A DNA stretch of 64,000 nucleotides from Parietaria judaica (lineage: Eukaryota > Streptophyta > Magnoliopsida > Rosales > Urticaceae). The notes under the pieces were generated by a model. It ran no database searches and was not told where the DNA came from. It saw only the letters and a program-made list of their open reading frames with translations. Made by a program: the position numbers and the translations under genes. The stretch lies in assembly GCA_954871525.1 (NCBI GenBank), contig OX940870.1:7843501-7907500 (forward strand), written 5' to 3'. Below, piece after piece: positions 35,070 to 45,196 of this stretch; the first letter of the stretch is position 1; each line of letters starts with the position of its first letter.

Positions 35070-35828
35070 TCAAAAGTAGTCCCTCCCGTACTTGTCCCTC
35101 TCGTTGAACTTTCGATAGCTGCGATCGCGTGAATCGGAGCGACGACGATCGCCTCGGTCGCGTGAATCGAAGCGGTTGCGATCCCCGGAGCTAGAACTCC
35201 AACAATCGTGTGAATCGTAAGTCTTCTGCGAATCAGCCTTCGGAAAGCGCTTCGCTGCCTTTCGTTGGTTCCGGTCTCCGGGGCTAGGGCTCCGACTCCA
35301 CGAATCGAAGCGATTGCGTGAATCAGCCCGAGCCTTTCGAAAGCGCTCCTCCGTCCTTCGCCGGCTCCGATCGCCGGAGCTAGGGCTCCGGCTCGACTCT
35401 CCACTGCTGCCACTTGAGTCGCGCGACCCGTAACTCCTCTGTCCCTTGCGATTGTGCGAGCTAGGGCTTAAATCGCGTCTGTTTGGTACTTTTGCCTCTA
35501 AATACCCTGTTTTCAGCTTTTGGTACTTTTGCCCAACAGCCCCAAGCCCTAACTTCTCTCTGTCCACCTTCTTCTCACAACCCCCGCCACCAGATCCACC
35601 GCCGCCGCCATCTCCGGCGACTTCGCCGGCGACCCCGCCTCCGATGCCGGTCGCCGGAAAACGGCGAACATCACGCGAACAAGCTCTGTATCGCGATATC
35701 CCACAGGGATCTAGGGCTCGCGACTTCTCCCGGCGATGTGGAGCACCCGAGCGGCCTAAGGTTCTGTCACCTCCCTTCCCGGCGTCGATTCGCCGCCGTT
35801 CGCCGCGACTCCGGTCGGATCCGTGCGA
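35070..35828 (-). CDS. RS-rich ORF of the LTR element, in frame after the Gag-like stop
   Basis: The minus-strand frame is open from the TAA at 35829-35831 to a stop at 35070, about 252 codons, without an obvious own ATG near its start. The first third is Arg/Gly-rich, with a glycine run (GDGGGGGSGGGG). The rest is rich in SR, RS, DR and SGDR dipeptides, with an imperfect repeat of about 30 residues built on SGDR/PGDR followed by NRFDS or RRTEERF, and it ends in KFNERDKYGRDYF. It looks like a basic, disordered, RNA-binding type protein or a captured SR-protein-like fragment. No CCHC zinc knuckle, protease or reverse transcriptase motif is visible. Whether it is made by stop readthrough, splicing or internal initiation cannot be told. 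Confidence 0.5.
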   Translation of the reverse strand, partial: SHGSDRSRGERRRIDAGKGGDRTLGRSGAPHRREKSRALDPCGISRYRACSRDVRRFPATGIGGGVAGEVAGDGGGGGSGGGGCEKKVDREKLGLGAVGQKYQKLKTGYLEAKVPNRRDLSPSSHNRKGQRSYGSRDSSGSSGESSRSPSSGDRSRRRTEERFRKARADSRNRFDSWSRSPSPGDRNQRKAAKRFPKADSQKTYDSHDCWSSSSGDRNRFDSRDRGDRRRSDSRDRSYRKFNERDKYGRDYF

Positions 35829-36485
35829 TTACGGGTCTGATCTCCTCTTCTCTCTCCGTGGTCGCGATTTTCCCCTTCGTGGTCTCAATTCTCCAGATCT
35901 GCTCCAAGATCCGCTGCTGTTCGAATCGGAGCTAGGGTTCCGGTCGCTCGGACTGCCTGAAACTCCTCGCCGATGATCGGCGCCGCCGCGCGGGCTTATG
36001 ATTCCGGCGGTCCCTTCCTTCCTCGAGTTTTGGCGGCTGTTTGGCTCTGTGATTTTGGCAGCCAACTTCTCTTCCATGGATGCAAATTTAGCCGTAAATT
36101 CTGATTTCAGATCGAACATCGACTTCTTCATCAAGATCGCTACCGACTGCAGATCTTGCGCTGCCATAGATTGAAGGTCAGCCACCACCGGAGTTGCCGT
36201 TGGCGCTGCGTTTTCTTGGTGCTCGTCCTTTCCATGGCGATTCGCTCGCTGAATTTCGAGCGCCTCCACACGCTCTTCAAGAGTCTCGTGCTTCGCTTGG
36301 ATCGTCGTCACCGCTCCCCTCAACTCGATGTTTTGAGCGGTTTGTAGAGCGATGAATCCTTCGAGTTTCGATAGGAAACCCGTCGCCGTTGCTTCCGCCC
36401 GAGCAGCTGATGCCTTCCATTCCGCCGCTGATTCGGCCATTAACGCCCTCATCTCCACCAAAAAATTGAGTTGTGTCGCTGCCAT
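35829..36485 (-). CDS. Coiled-coil Gag-like ORF of the LTR element
   Basis: 218 codons, starting 25 bp after the initiator-Met primer site, where a retrotransposon gag start is expected. Residues 1-75 are strongly helical with heptad-like spacing (LVEMRALMAESAAEWKASAA, then TLEERVEALEIQ), as in the N-terminus of many plant gypsy Gag proteins. Residues 80-150 contain a second helical stretch (SVAILMKKSMFDLKSEFTAK), and the C-terminus is Ser/Arg-rich (PSDRNPSSDSNSSGSWSRSG). No typical capsid motif or zinc knuckle is visible. The stop TAA lies at 35829-35831 and the same frame stays open beyond it. The following codon (TCG) does not match the classical plant leaky-stop context CARYYA. Confidence 0.6.
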   Translation of the reverse strand: MAATQLNFLVEMRALMAESAAEWKASAARAEATATGFLSKLEGFIALQTAQNIELRGAVTTIQAKHETLEERVEALEIQRANRHGKDEHQENAAPTATPVVADLQSMAAQDLQSVAILMKKSMFDLKSEFTAKFASMEEKLAAKITEPNSRQNSRKEGTAGIISPRGGADHRRGVSGSPSDRNPSSDSNSSGSWSRSGELRPRRGKSRPRREKRRSDP

Positions 36486-36493
36486 TCCGAGAT

Positions 36494-36507
36494 CGGCTCT
36501 GATACCA
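36494..36507 (-). other. Primer-binding site, tRNA-iMet type
   Basis: The minus strand reads TGGTATCAGAGCCG two bases inside the LTR, the standard plant initiator-methionine primer-binding site. It fixes the element's orientation as minus. Confidence 0.93.
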
Positions 36508-36509
36508 AT

Positions 36510-36832
36510 TGTTACGATCCAAGATCGGCACTCTCGGAATCACGAACACGCACACAACGAACACACACGAACACACGATGAACACGATTGAACATAAAGG
36601 CCAACCTTCACAAAACCTAATCTCTCCTTGAGAGACTAAGTCTTGTGATCTGGTTCTTGGCTACCAATCTCATTACATGAACTCCCTTATATAGGGAAAG
36701 GAGCTTACAACCTAATGGACTCAATTAACGACATTGACTCGACTAACTCTCTAAACACGTTTAACAACATTCACTCGATTATGACACTTGACCCACTAAA
36801 CGACAAGACTAATCGACTCTCGGGTTACATCA
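36510..36832 (-). repeat. 5' LTR of the LTR element, 323 bp
   Basis: Complete copy, TG...CA on the minus strand (TGATGTAACC to CGTAACA). The minus strand contains CCTATATAAGGGAG, a good TATA box for the element (about 36688-36701). The 5-bp duplication lies on its outer side at 36833-36837. Confidence 0.93.
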
Positions 36833-36837
36833 CAAGA

Positions 36838-37402
36838 CTGTCATTTAGTCTCGCATATTTAATCCGTTTGTCCTTTCCTTTAATTATGTTATTAGGCCGT
36901 TATGGTCTTAATACTTTGTCTAGTGTATTTCTTGCGTAGCATTGAGGAGAGGGTGTCCGATCTTGCTCCCGAAGGCAAGATCTGGATTCATGTCATAATA
37001 AAGAGAAAGGCGATTCCTCGCATTTGCGATTTCTCTTTGTATGAATTTCTCTCAAAAATCGTGTTTGAATCCCATGAGATATTAGGTTCTTTCAAGAATT
37101 AATTTCACAAATCTGCTGATAAAAAGTCGTGTTTTTAGCTTCTGACTTTCCAAGGAACTATTCATGCCTACATTTTCAGCTTTGCTTATTTTCAATCTAT
37201 AATAAAGGAGGAGGACAACGTGATTACTAAGAGAGGCCACGTATATTATACAGCAATCTCAACACTTGCGTTAGGCTTCAAGTTGAATGGTGGCTATGAC
37301 GGAAGTAGCCTACGGCTCAAGTAATTGGGTCATCATAAATGTACATTTACATTTATTGGATTAAACATATACCGGTCCATTTGCCTCCACTTGTACCAAA
37401 AA

Positions 37403-37456
<54 letters not shown>

Positions 37457-37488
37457 ACTCATAAAATGTACTTGCTTAAAAATCTACA
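36838..37488. other. Intergenic: upstream region of the first receptor kinase
   Basis: Contains an (AT)n microsatellite at about 37405-37454, only about 35 bp before the start codon, so the 5'-UTR or core promoter of the kinase is unusual or misplaced. No other gene seen. Confidence 0.6.
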
Positions 37489-39864
37489 ATGCCAACTGCT
37501 TTGGTTATCTTCGGTATTTTCTTTTCGACACTAATTCCACCTATACTTTCCACAAAGCCCGATACTTTAAGTGCGGGTTCGTCTCTTTCGGCAGAGAAGG
37601 CGAACGATGATGTTTTAGTTTCCCGCAATGGCTTGTTCTCTGCCGGGTTTCATGCTGTCGGGGAGAATGCTTATTGCTTTGCTGTTTGGTTCACCGAGCC
37701 GCCCAACCACGATGAAAACCGCACTGTTGTTTGGGTGGCAAACCGCAACACCCCGGTCAACGCACGGGGCTCGAAATTGACTCTTGTCAAAACCGGCAAC
37801 CTCGTGTTAAAGGACGCCGGTTCGATCACTGTTTGGGTCACCGGAACCTTCTCCCTGGAAAATTCAAAATTGCAGCTTCAGAACATGGGAAACATCGTTC
37901 TTCTCGCTTCCGATGACGTTGTCTTGTGGCAAAGTTTTGATTCGCCAACGGACACGCTTCTCCCGGAGCAGCCTCTCACAAAATATGCTAAGCTCGTTTC
38001 GTCCCGGAGCCAGAATAACTTCTCCACCGGCTACTACAAGCTCTTCTTCGACACTGACAACGTTCTCCGTCTGATCTTCGACAATGACGAGCTCTCAAGC
38101 GTTTACTGGCCTCCGACGTGGCTTCTCCCGTGGGAAAACGGAAGGTCAACCTACAACAACAGCAAAATCGCTGTGCTTAATTCCTTGGGAAACTTCAGCT
38201 CGTCCGACGACTTCACTTTTATGTCTGCTGACTGCGGTTCAAGGAGCCAGAGAAGGTTGAGGCTCGATTATGACGGAAACTTCCGGCTCTATAGCCGGAA
38301 AAGCAGGGGTGACAGCTGGCACATTTCATGGCAAGCTATCGCGAATTCGTGCAAAATCAATGGGATTTGCGGCGAAAACAGCCTCTGTAAATACGGTCGT
38401 TTAGGAAGGAGATGCACTTGCCTTCCTGGGCACAAGATGAAGAACCCTACCGACTGGTCTGACGGTTGTGAGCCAGTATTCAACGCGTCCTGCAGCAAAA
38501 ATGACTCGCGATTCGTGAAGCTCGCCAACACCGAGTTCTACGGGTACGATTTCCGATACACTGACAACTACAGCTTCGCGGAATGTGAGAATCTTTGCCT
38601 ACAAATGTGTAACTGCAAAGGGTTCCAGTACTTGTTTTACAAGCCTTACGGTTTCTTCCGGTGTTACCCCAAGACATTGCTCGTTAACGGTTACCACAGA
38701 TTGGGCTTCTTCGGCGATGTCTACCTGCGGCTACCGAAGACCGCTCATGACATTTCTATCAAAGACTTCACTCTAAAATGCTCAGAGAATGCAAAGAAAT
38801 ATGTAGCCAGAACGTACACAACGAGCCGCGCAAATCAGCCCGTGAATTTCCTGCTCTGGTTTGCCTGTGGCGTTGGAGGGCTTGAGATCATTTGCATTGT
38901 CTTGGTTTGGGTGCTCTTGCATAAAAATAACGATAACTCGAAAGATTACATTCTTGCTGCTACTCGGTTCCAGAGATTCCGCTTCTCTGAGCTCAAGACC
39001 GCAACGAAAGGCTTCATTGAAGAGATCGGAAGAGGCTCCGAAGGCGTTGTATATAAAGCCACACTCCCAGATTCTCGAATTGTGGCGGTCAAGCGGCTAA
39101 CCGGAACGTACCAAGGGGAGGCCGAATTCCTTGCAGAAGTCAACACCATCGGGACGCTGAACCATATGAACTTGACCGAGATGTGGGGCTACTGCGTCGA
39201 GGGAAAGCACAGGCTTCTTGTGTACGAGTACATGGAGCACGGCTCTTTGCGAGAAAATCTGTCTGGAAAAACGCTCGATTGGAAGAAACGGTTCGAAATC
39301 GCGGTGGGGACGGCGAAGGGGCTCGCGTATCTACACGAGGAGTGCCTAGAGTGGGTGCTGCACTGCGACGTGAAGCCCGAGAACATCCTTCTCTGCTCCA
39401 ATTTCAAACCGAAAGTGGCGGATTTCGGGCTGTCGAAGCTGCTGAAGAGGGGAGAGTCGTGCGAGGACGACGGGTTCTCGAAGATAAGAGGGACGAGAGG
39501 CTACATGGCTCCCGAGTGGGTCACAAATCGTTCGATCACGTCCAAGGTTGACGTTTACAGCTACGGGGTTGTGTTGCTGGAGATGCTGACCGGGAAGAGC
39601 CCGAGAAATTGCGGTGTAGAGGAAATGCTGCCGGAGCAGAGAGGACTGGTTCTGTGGGTGAAGGAGATGATGGCCTGCGATGAGAGAGCGGTTTGGTTAG
39701 AGAGGGTCGTTGACGAGTCCATGGACGGGAAGTATGACAGGGAGAAGATGGGAATTATGCTTGAAGTAGCGATGAAATGCGTGGAAGAAGAGAAAGACTC
39801 GAGGCCCACCATGAGCCAAGTCGTGAGAATGCTTTCTCATTATGATTTCCTTGTTCATAGCTAA
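37489..39864 (+). CDS. ZmPK1-like lectin (G-type/S-domain) receptor protein kinase, copy 1
   Basis: Intronless, 791 residues. Signal peptide 1-21; B-lectin domain about 30-155, with VVWVANRNTPV and VLWQSFDSPTDTLLPEQ; S-locus-glycoprotein region 190-325, with the EGF-like C-rich stretch NGICGENSLCKYGRLGRRC; PAN-like segment about 335-415 (CENLCLQMCNCKGFQYLFYK); membrane helix 453-477. The Ser/Thr kinase spans 511-785, with glycine loop GRGSEGVVYK (514-523), Lys in AVKRL (535), HCDVKPEN (625-632), DFG (645-647) and APEW. All catalytic residues are present. Cys replaces Arg before the catalytic Asp, so it is a non-RD kinase, typical of surface immune receptors. Family: plasma-membrane kinases related to maize ZmPK1. 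The ATG lies just after an (AT)n tract. Downstream copy 2 is a diverged paralogue. Confidence 0.93.
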   Translation: MPTALVIFGIFFSTLIPPILSTKPDTLSAGSSLSAEKANDDVLVSRNGLFSAGFHAVGENAYCFAVWFTEPPNHDENRTVVWVANRNTPVNARGSKLTLVKTGNLVLKDAGSITVWVTGTFSLENSKLQLQNMGNIVLLASDDVVLWQSFDSPTDTLLPEQPLTKYAKLVSSRSQNNFSTGYYKLFFDTDNVLRLIFDNDELSSVYWPPTWLLPWENGRSTYNNSKIAVLNSLGNFSSSDDFTFMSADCGSRSQRRLRLDYDGNFRLYSRKSRGDSWHISWQAIANSCKINGICGENSLCKYGRLGRRCTCLPGHKMKNPTDWSDGCEPVFNASCSKNDSRFVKLANTEFYGYDFRYTDNYSFAECENLCLQMCNCKGFQYLFYKPYGFFRCYPKTLLVNGYHRLGFFGDVYLRLPKTAHDISIKDFTLKCSENAKKYVARTYTTSRANQPVNFLLWFACGVGGLEIICIVLVWVLLHKNNDNSKDYILAATRFQRFRFSELKTATKGFIEEIGRGSEGVVYKATLPDSRIVAVKRLTGTYQGEAEFLAEVNTIGTLNHMNLTEMWGYCVEGKHRLLVYEYMEHGSLRENLSGKTLDWKKRFEIAVGTAKGLAYLHEECLEWVLHCDVKPENILLCSNFKPKVADFGLSKLLKRGESCEDDGFSKIRGTRGYMAPEWVTNRSITSKVDVYSYGVVLLEMLTGKSPRNCGVEEMLPEQRGLVLWVKEMMACDERAVWLERVVDESMDGKYDREKMGIMLEVAMKCVEEEKDSRPTMSQVVRMLSHYDFLVHS

Positions 39865-42778
39865 TTATTATATACTATACAAGTGATACAGCAGATTTCT
39901 CTAATTTTGTTGTCTTTTTCTTTTTTTCACACTAAGAAATTTAATAGTTAATGGTTCAGGGCATTAAACCCTTTAGCTCTTGTTGGGACTAGCATGGAAT
40001 TTTCTCTTGCTTTGCTTGGGTCACGTTTGTGCATTTTATTTTACGCTCATTAAGAGATTCTACCTTCATAAGTATTTGATATGAGCTGAAACCGATTTCG
40101 GAACACGCACGTTGCACCCAAAGAGCTTTCAATATTCGGTCAAGCCGGTCTCTATTTGGCAGAGTAGAACCCGACCGATCACTTAATTCGATAAAAAAAT
40201 GTATAAGATATAACCAGATTATAATAATTTAAAATATTAATTAGTTATGTTGAATCTTTAGTGAAACGTCAAGTTCTGCGGTCATGCGGAAAATAAGGAT
40301 GGAAAAATATACGCGAAAGTAAAAGACACACGCAATGTTTTGTTAACGCATATCGATACCTATTTATTTTTGCGGTGCCCTCGCCCAGATTAATCGACAA
40401 TGATAAGTACAAGTTGGACGTTACACAATCGCTTGTTCACTGAACAACAAACTGAAAAACACTTGCTAGACAATGTAACCAACAATGTACTACCAGACTT
40501 GTAACTTGCTGATTAGAATGTCAATAGGACGACTCAGCAAGCGGGTAAGGCGACTTCCCGCGAGTGTTGACGAGTGCGTACACGCACAGCACAGTTGACG
40601 ATAACTGAAGCGCTTCAGACTTCTTCAGGGTTCTTCTAAGGAAGAAAACGCCAACGGTGGCTCCACAGGAAATATGAGAAAAAGGATGCTCTTTGTAGCT
40701 CACCTGAAATGTTCTCACTTTTTGGCTGAAATGGATGATGTTTTAGTAGCCCTAGAGGTGTTTAAATAGAGTGCACAAAGCCTTTACCAAAATAGCAACC
40801 TTCTCCTTAATTTTAGTCGGAACTACGTAGTCTTTACTAGACTCTGAGTTTCACTAAAATTCAAATTTTAATATTCTTTCAGCTCGATATTTGACCAGTG
40901 ATTAATGGCAACGAATGAAATCACTAATATATTGACAACATATAACTACGTGAATTTCACATTTAGAAATTTAAACAACTAGAAGAGTGGAAAACAAGAT
41001 TATAAACACATTTGACCAGATTGTCGTGGTCAAATTGCATCTAGTAACATCAAGTCTGCATAGGTTAAAGTTTAAACGTACCAAAGACAATAAAATTCGT
41101 CATATTTAGTGACATAAATTATTTCCATTATTAAAGGTGTGTGTAGATGGATCACTATTGATTTTATAATTTAGTCTCTAATAACTGAAGCTCAACCATA
41201 TAACTGATTGAAAGCTGACTTTGAGAGTTCTTATTTATTTTTATATCAGTGATGTTAGCAATGTCATCACAAAATTTATTTTTAAAAAGAATACTATAAT
41301 TTTCTAGAAGTTGTATAATACAGTCAGCTATCTATCATTTTAATTAGACATATTATATGCAATTTACAATTAGGTTAGGATCTTCATTCTTCAACGTCTG
41401 CAATAAAACGGCAGTAAATATTTTTAGTTTTACGGTTATAAACTTATATATCTACAAAATTCATGTACATGAAAATTTAAGTGCATGAATAATCACGCTC
41501 AAAAAGTGCTTTCGTTAAGCGGTCATGTGTAGCATAATGAAAGCGGAGTCGTAGCTTATAAAGAGTGAAATAAAGAGAAAATTATTCACAAAAAACAACT
41601 GTTAAAGATGATAAGATCAGAAGAATAATTATGAGATCAATAGAAAAATACTAAAAACGAAATCGACAATTAAATGTAGAGAAACGACAAAGCTTGAGGA
41701 ATCCTTTTTATCATCTCGTTAATAATTTACTAATAATAATACTAATTAAATCCCTAAATATTGTGTTGAGATGAAAAAGTGTGCAATGATTAGAGTGGAA
41801 TGATGCATTATAAAAATCACATAAAATAAACATGACTGAATTTTTGTGAAGAACAATAACACATAAACCGATAAACTAAGAAATCTTGAACATGACAAAG
41901 TTAGAAGATAATTGCATTAAAACTTAATAACGAAAAACTCGATAATAAAACTCATCCTTGGCGTGTCTTGGGAACCTAATCGGAGCTTGACATCATAACT
42001 CAAGCTAGAAGAAGAAGAAAAACTGAAACTTTTGCCTAGACTCTCGTTTGCTCTCTCTCTCGAATTGTCCGCTCTCTGTGTTGAATGATTTCTTATTTAC
42101 ATATATATTGTGAGCTCTAGTTGTGTCTCCTTGACTTATGCTGCTTGGGTGGGTGATTGAACTATTATTCCACATTTTGCAATTGATTTGTTTCCTATTT
42201 CTTTTCCACCAGCCTTGGACTTCCTATCTTGGTGCATCGGTCTCATTGTGTGATGATTATACTGTGATATTTACTCCAAGGGCCTTGACTTTTCATTTAT
42301 TTCTTAAAAAACATCAATGATAAATTCATGTAACATAAAAACAAGTTAAATTCAAACCAATAGATAAAATCGCGCACATTTATCTCAAATTTATTTGGTT
42401 GCGTAAATTGCACAAATATCATAGGTTTCTTCTAATAATTTAATGATTATTCTCAATCAAAATATATAAATTGTAGTTGTCTTGGTAATTATCAAATAAA
42501 TAAGACAGCATAATTTCATTTGTTAATTATGGCGGCTTTTTACCGATTGTGAAAGCGATACTTGTTGTGACCAAATCCAACAATAATTTCATATAATTGT
42601 TCAATTCTTCGGCAATCTATTTACATGATTAATTATATATATACATATATATATATATATATTTATGTGTGTGTGTATATGTATGTATGTATATATATAT
42701 ACACGCATACACACTCAATAATGGTAATCTGGATCAATAAGTTTTTTCTTGATCAAATATAAGCCATAAAATAATTCC
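39865..42778. other. Intergenic between the two receptor kinases; likely old transposon DNA
   Basis: About 2.9 kb without a recognisable gene. The part around 40310-40780 is less AT-rich and has a TATA-like CTATTTAAAC on the minus strand (about 40760), resembling an LTR remnant in minus orientation. I could not define its ends. Mixed AT/GT microsatellites lie at 42640-42705. Confidence 0.5.
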
Positions 42779-45196
42779 ATGGCCAATTTTTTCATGTTTT
42801 ATGTTCTATCCGTGGCCATTTATTTTCAAGTTTCTTCATACGCAAAGCCATTGAATGCTTTAACGGAAGGAGCATCGCTTTCGGTCGAGAGGCAGAGCGA
42901 CGTTTTAGTGTCGTCAAACGGCGTTTTCTCTGCTGGCTTCTTCACCGTCGGCGTGAATGCGTATTGCTTTGCGGTTTGGTTCAACGAGCCATCAAACTAC
43001 AACGGCAGTCGCACCGTCGTTTGGATGGCGAACCGTGACCATCCGGTCAACGGTAAAGGGTCAAAGTTCACGCTCCTCAAAACTGGTAGTCTTATCTTGA
43101 CCGATGCAGGCCATATCACCGTTTGGTCAACAGCCTCGCTGTCGGTCACATCCACATCACCCAAGTTGCTTCTCCGAGATTCCGGAAACGTTGTTGTAGT
43201 TACTCAGGGCGATGCCATTTTATGGCAAAGCTTTAACTCGCCGACGGACGCACTTCTCATGAGCCAACCACTCACACGTTATGCGAGGCTTGTGGCTTCC
43301 CGAAGCCGGAGCAACTTCTCGTCCGGCTTCTACCAGCTCTTCTTCGACAACGATAATGTTCTCCGTCTCATCTTCGACAACAACCAGCTCTCCGGCGTCT
43401 ACTGGCCTTCTCCATGGCTTCTCGCTTTCGAGGCCGGAAGAGAAACTTACAACAACACCCGAATCGCCGTTATCGATTCCCGTGGAGTTTTCACCTCGTC
43501 AGACGGCTTCGGTATCCTGTCCGCGGATTACGGGTCAAATCGCCAAAGGATACTGAGAGTCAACCCTGACGGAAATGTCCGTCTCTACAGCCGGAAAAGC
43601 CCGGGCCAGGCGTGGGCTGTGACATGGCAAGCGTTTAACAACCCGTGTAAGATTCACGGCCTTTGCGGGGACAATAGTTTATGCACTTACGACCCTGTAT
43701 TTGGCCGGAGATGCTCTTGTGTTCCCGGGCATAGGCTTAGGAACCACTCAGATTGGTCGTACGGATGTGAGCCGGTATTCGGCACTCTCTCCTGCAACAA
43801 AACCGAGTATGGATTCTATAAGCTTCTCAATACTGAGTTCTATGGCTATGACAACGGTTATACTCCTAATAACACCTTAGAGGATTGCAAAAAATTGTGC
43901 TTGCAAATGTGCAATTGCAAAGGGTTTCAGTACTTGTTCTCAAAGCCTTTTGGCACCTTTAGGTGTTATCCAAAGACTTTGTTGGTCAACGGTCACCGTC
44001 GGCCAGACTTTCCCGGCGATATCTACTTGAAATTACCCACAAGCTATCTCATGATGTCCCACAACAGCTCAACACAAGAAGTGTTGGGATTGAATTGCTC
44101 GAGCCAGTCGAGGAGGCTTCTGGATCGGAGATACACTAAACGCGACGAGGACGGTTCCGTCATGTTCGTGCTTTGGTTCACGATTGGCTTGGGACTATTC
44201 GAACTCGGCTGTATTGTATTGGTGTGGTGGTTGGTGATCAGAACCCGGAAAAGCTCGAACGAAGATTCTCGAGACTACCTTCTCGGGGCGACTGGATTCA
44301 AGAGGTTCTCATTTTCGGAGCTCAAAAAGGCAACTCGGGATTTCTCCGAAGAGATCGGGAGAGGCTCCGCAGGAGCCGTGTACAAAGCCGTCCTCTTCGA
44401 TTCCCGAAACGCGGCCGTGAAACGGCTAAGCGAAGCGCACCAAGGGGAAGCGGAGTTTCTGGCGGAAGTGAACACCATAGGGAGGCTTAACCACATGAAC
44501 TTGATCGAGATGTGGGGTTACTGTGCGGAGGGAAAGCACCGACTTCTCGTCTACGAGTACTTAGAGCACGGCTCGCTAAAAGAGAACTTGTCAAAAAACG
44601 TGCTCGATTGGGAAAAGAGGCTCGAAATCGCCATCGGGATTGCGAAAGGCCTTGCATACTTGCACGAGGAGTGCCTGGAGTGGATTCTGCACTGCGACGT
44701 GAAGCCTCAGAACATTCTCATAGGCTCGAATTACGAGGCGAAAGTCGCGGATTTCGGCTTGTCCAAATTATTAAAAAGAGGAGAGCATAAGAATCCTAGT
44801 TTCTCGAGAATCAGAGGGACGAGAGGCTACATGGCTCCCGAGTGGGTTACGAACCAAGCCATTACATCCAAAGTGGACGTGTTTAGCTATGGTGTTGTGT
44901 TGCTCGAGATTCTGACCGGAAGGAGTCCGAGTGACCACGATTCTAGCGGCTCGGAGGAGAGGCGTATCAGCAAGGGGCTGATCGCGCGGTTGAAGGAGAA
45001 TATCAACGGAGGCGGAGAAGCGTCGTCGTCGAGTGTGGAGAGGATCGTTGATGCGTCGATGAGAGGTGAATATGACAAGGAGAGAATGGGGATTCTTGTG
45101 GAGGTTGCAGTGAAGTGCATGGAGGAAGACAAGGACGCCAGGCCCACCATGAGACAGGTCGTTGAGATGCTTCAGGTTCAGGGTCATCATAGTTAG
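42779..45196 (+). CDS. ZmPK1-like lectin (G-type/S-domain) receptor protein kinase, copy 2
   Basis: Intronless, 805 residues, same order of domains as copy 1. Signal peptide 1-22; B-lectin about 31-160 (VVWMANRDHPV, ILWQSFNSPTDALL); S-domain with EGF-like HGLCGDNSLCTYDPVFGRRC; PAN segment 340-420 (CKKLCLQMCNCKGFQYLFSK); membrane helix 461-487. Kinase about 520-800, with GRGSAGAVYK, Lys 548 in AAVKRL, HCDVKPQN (638-645), DFG (658-660) and APEW. It is non-RD, like copy 1. The glycine loop and catalytic residues are intact, although the usual VAVK reads NAAVK here. The C-terminal lobe carries a Ser/Gly-rich insertion (GGGEASSSS) absent from copy 1. The pair is a head-to-tail tandem duplication of moderate age, with the kinase halves closer to each other than the outer domains. 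Confidence 0.93.
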   Translation: MANFFMFYVLSVAIYFQVSSYAKPLNALTEGASLSVERQSDVLVSSNGVFSAGFFTVGVNAYCFAVWFNEPSNYNGSRTVVWMANRDHPVNGKGSKFTLLKTGSLILTDAGHITVWSTASLSVTSTSPKLLLRDSGNVVVVTQGDAILWQSFNSPTDALLMSQPLTRYARLVASRSRSNFSSGFYQLFFDNDNVLRLIFDNNQLSGVYWPSPWLLAFEAGRETYNNTRIAVIDSRGVFTSSDGFGILSADYGSNRQRILRVNPDGNVRLYSRKSPGQAWAVTWQAFNNPCKIHGLCGDNSLCTYDPVFGRRCSCVPGHRLRNHSDWSYGCEPVFGTLSCNKTEYGFYKLLNTEFYGYDNGYTPNNTLEDCKKLCLQMCNCKGFQYLFSKPFGTFRCYPKTLLVNGHRRPDFPGDIYLKLPTSYLMMSHNSSTQEVLGLNCSSQSRRLLDRRYTKRDEDGSVMFVLWFTIGLGLFELGCIVLVWWLVIRTRKSSNEDSRDYLLGATGFKRFSFSELKKATRDFSEEIGRGSAGAVYKAVLFDSRNAAVKRLSEAHQGEAEFLAEVNTIGRLNHMNLIEMWGYCAEGKHRLLVYEYLEHGSLKENLSKNVLDWEKRLEIAIGIAKGLAYLHEECLEWILHCDVKPQNILIGSNYEAKVADFGLSKLLKRGEHKNPSFSRIRGTRGYMAPEWVTNQAITSKVDVFSYGVVLLEILTGRSPSDHDSSGSEERRISKGLIARLKENINGGGEASSSSVERIVDASMRGEYDKERMGILVEVAVKCMEEDKDARPTMRQVVEMLQVQGHHS

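Larger units (their letters stand above)
32030..36832 (-). mobile_element. Non-autonomous Ty3/gypsy-like LTR retrotransposon, interrupted by a Harbinger element
   Basis: A perfect 5-bp duplication CAAGA lies at 32025-32029 and 36833-36837. The two LTRs are 323 bp each once the Harbinger insertion (32160-34754 plus its TAA) is removed from the left copy, and I count three differences between them. Orientation is minus: LTRs start TGATGTAACCCGAGAG and end GGATCGTAACA, followed by an initiator-Met primer site. The 3' end before the other LTR reads CTTGAGGACAAGCT and then a purine-rich AAGAGAAGGAGTAA, like plant gypsy elements. The internal region is only 1559 bp and holds a Gag-like ORF and an RS-rich ORF but no pol. 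It would need enzymes from another element. Confidence 0.9.

Noticed and set aside
35446..35976. Plus-strand ORF of 176 codons across the LTR-element interior
   Set aside because: It is antisense to the Gag-like and RS-rich frames and arises from the GC-rich composition. The primer site and LTR orientation place the coding strand on the minus side.
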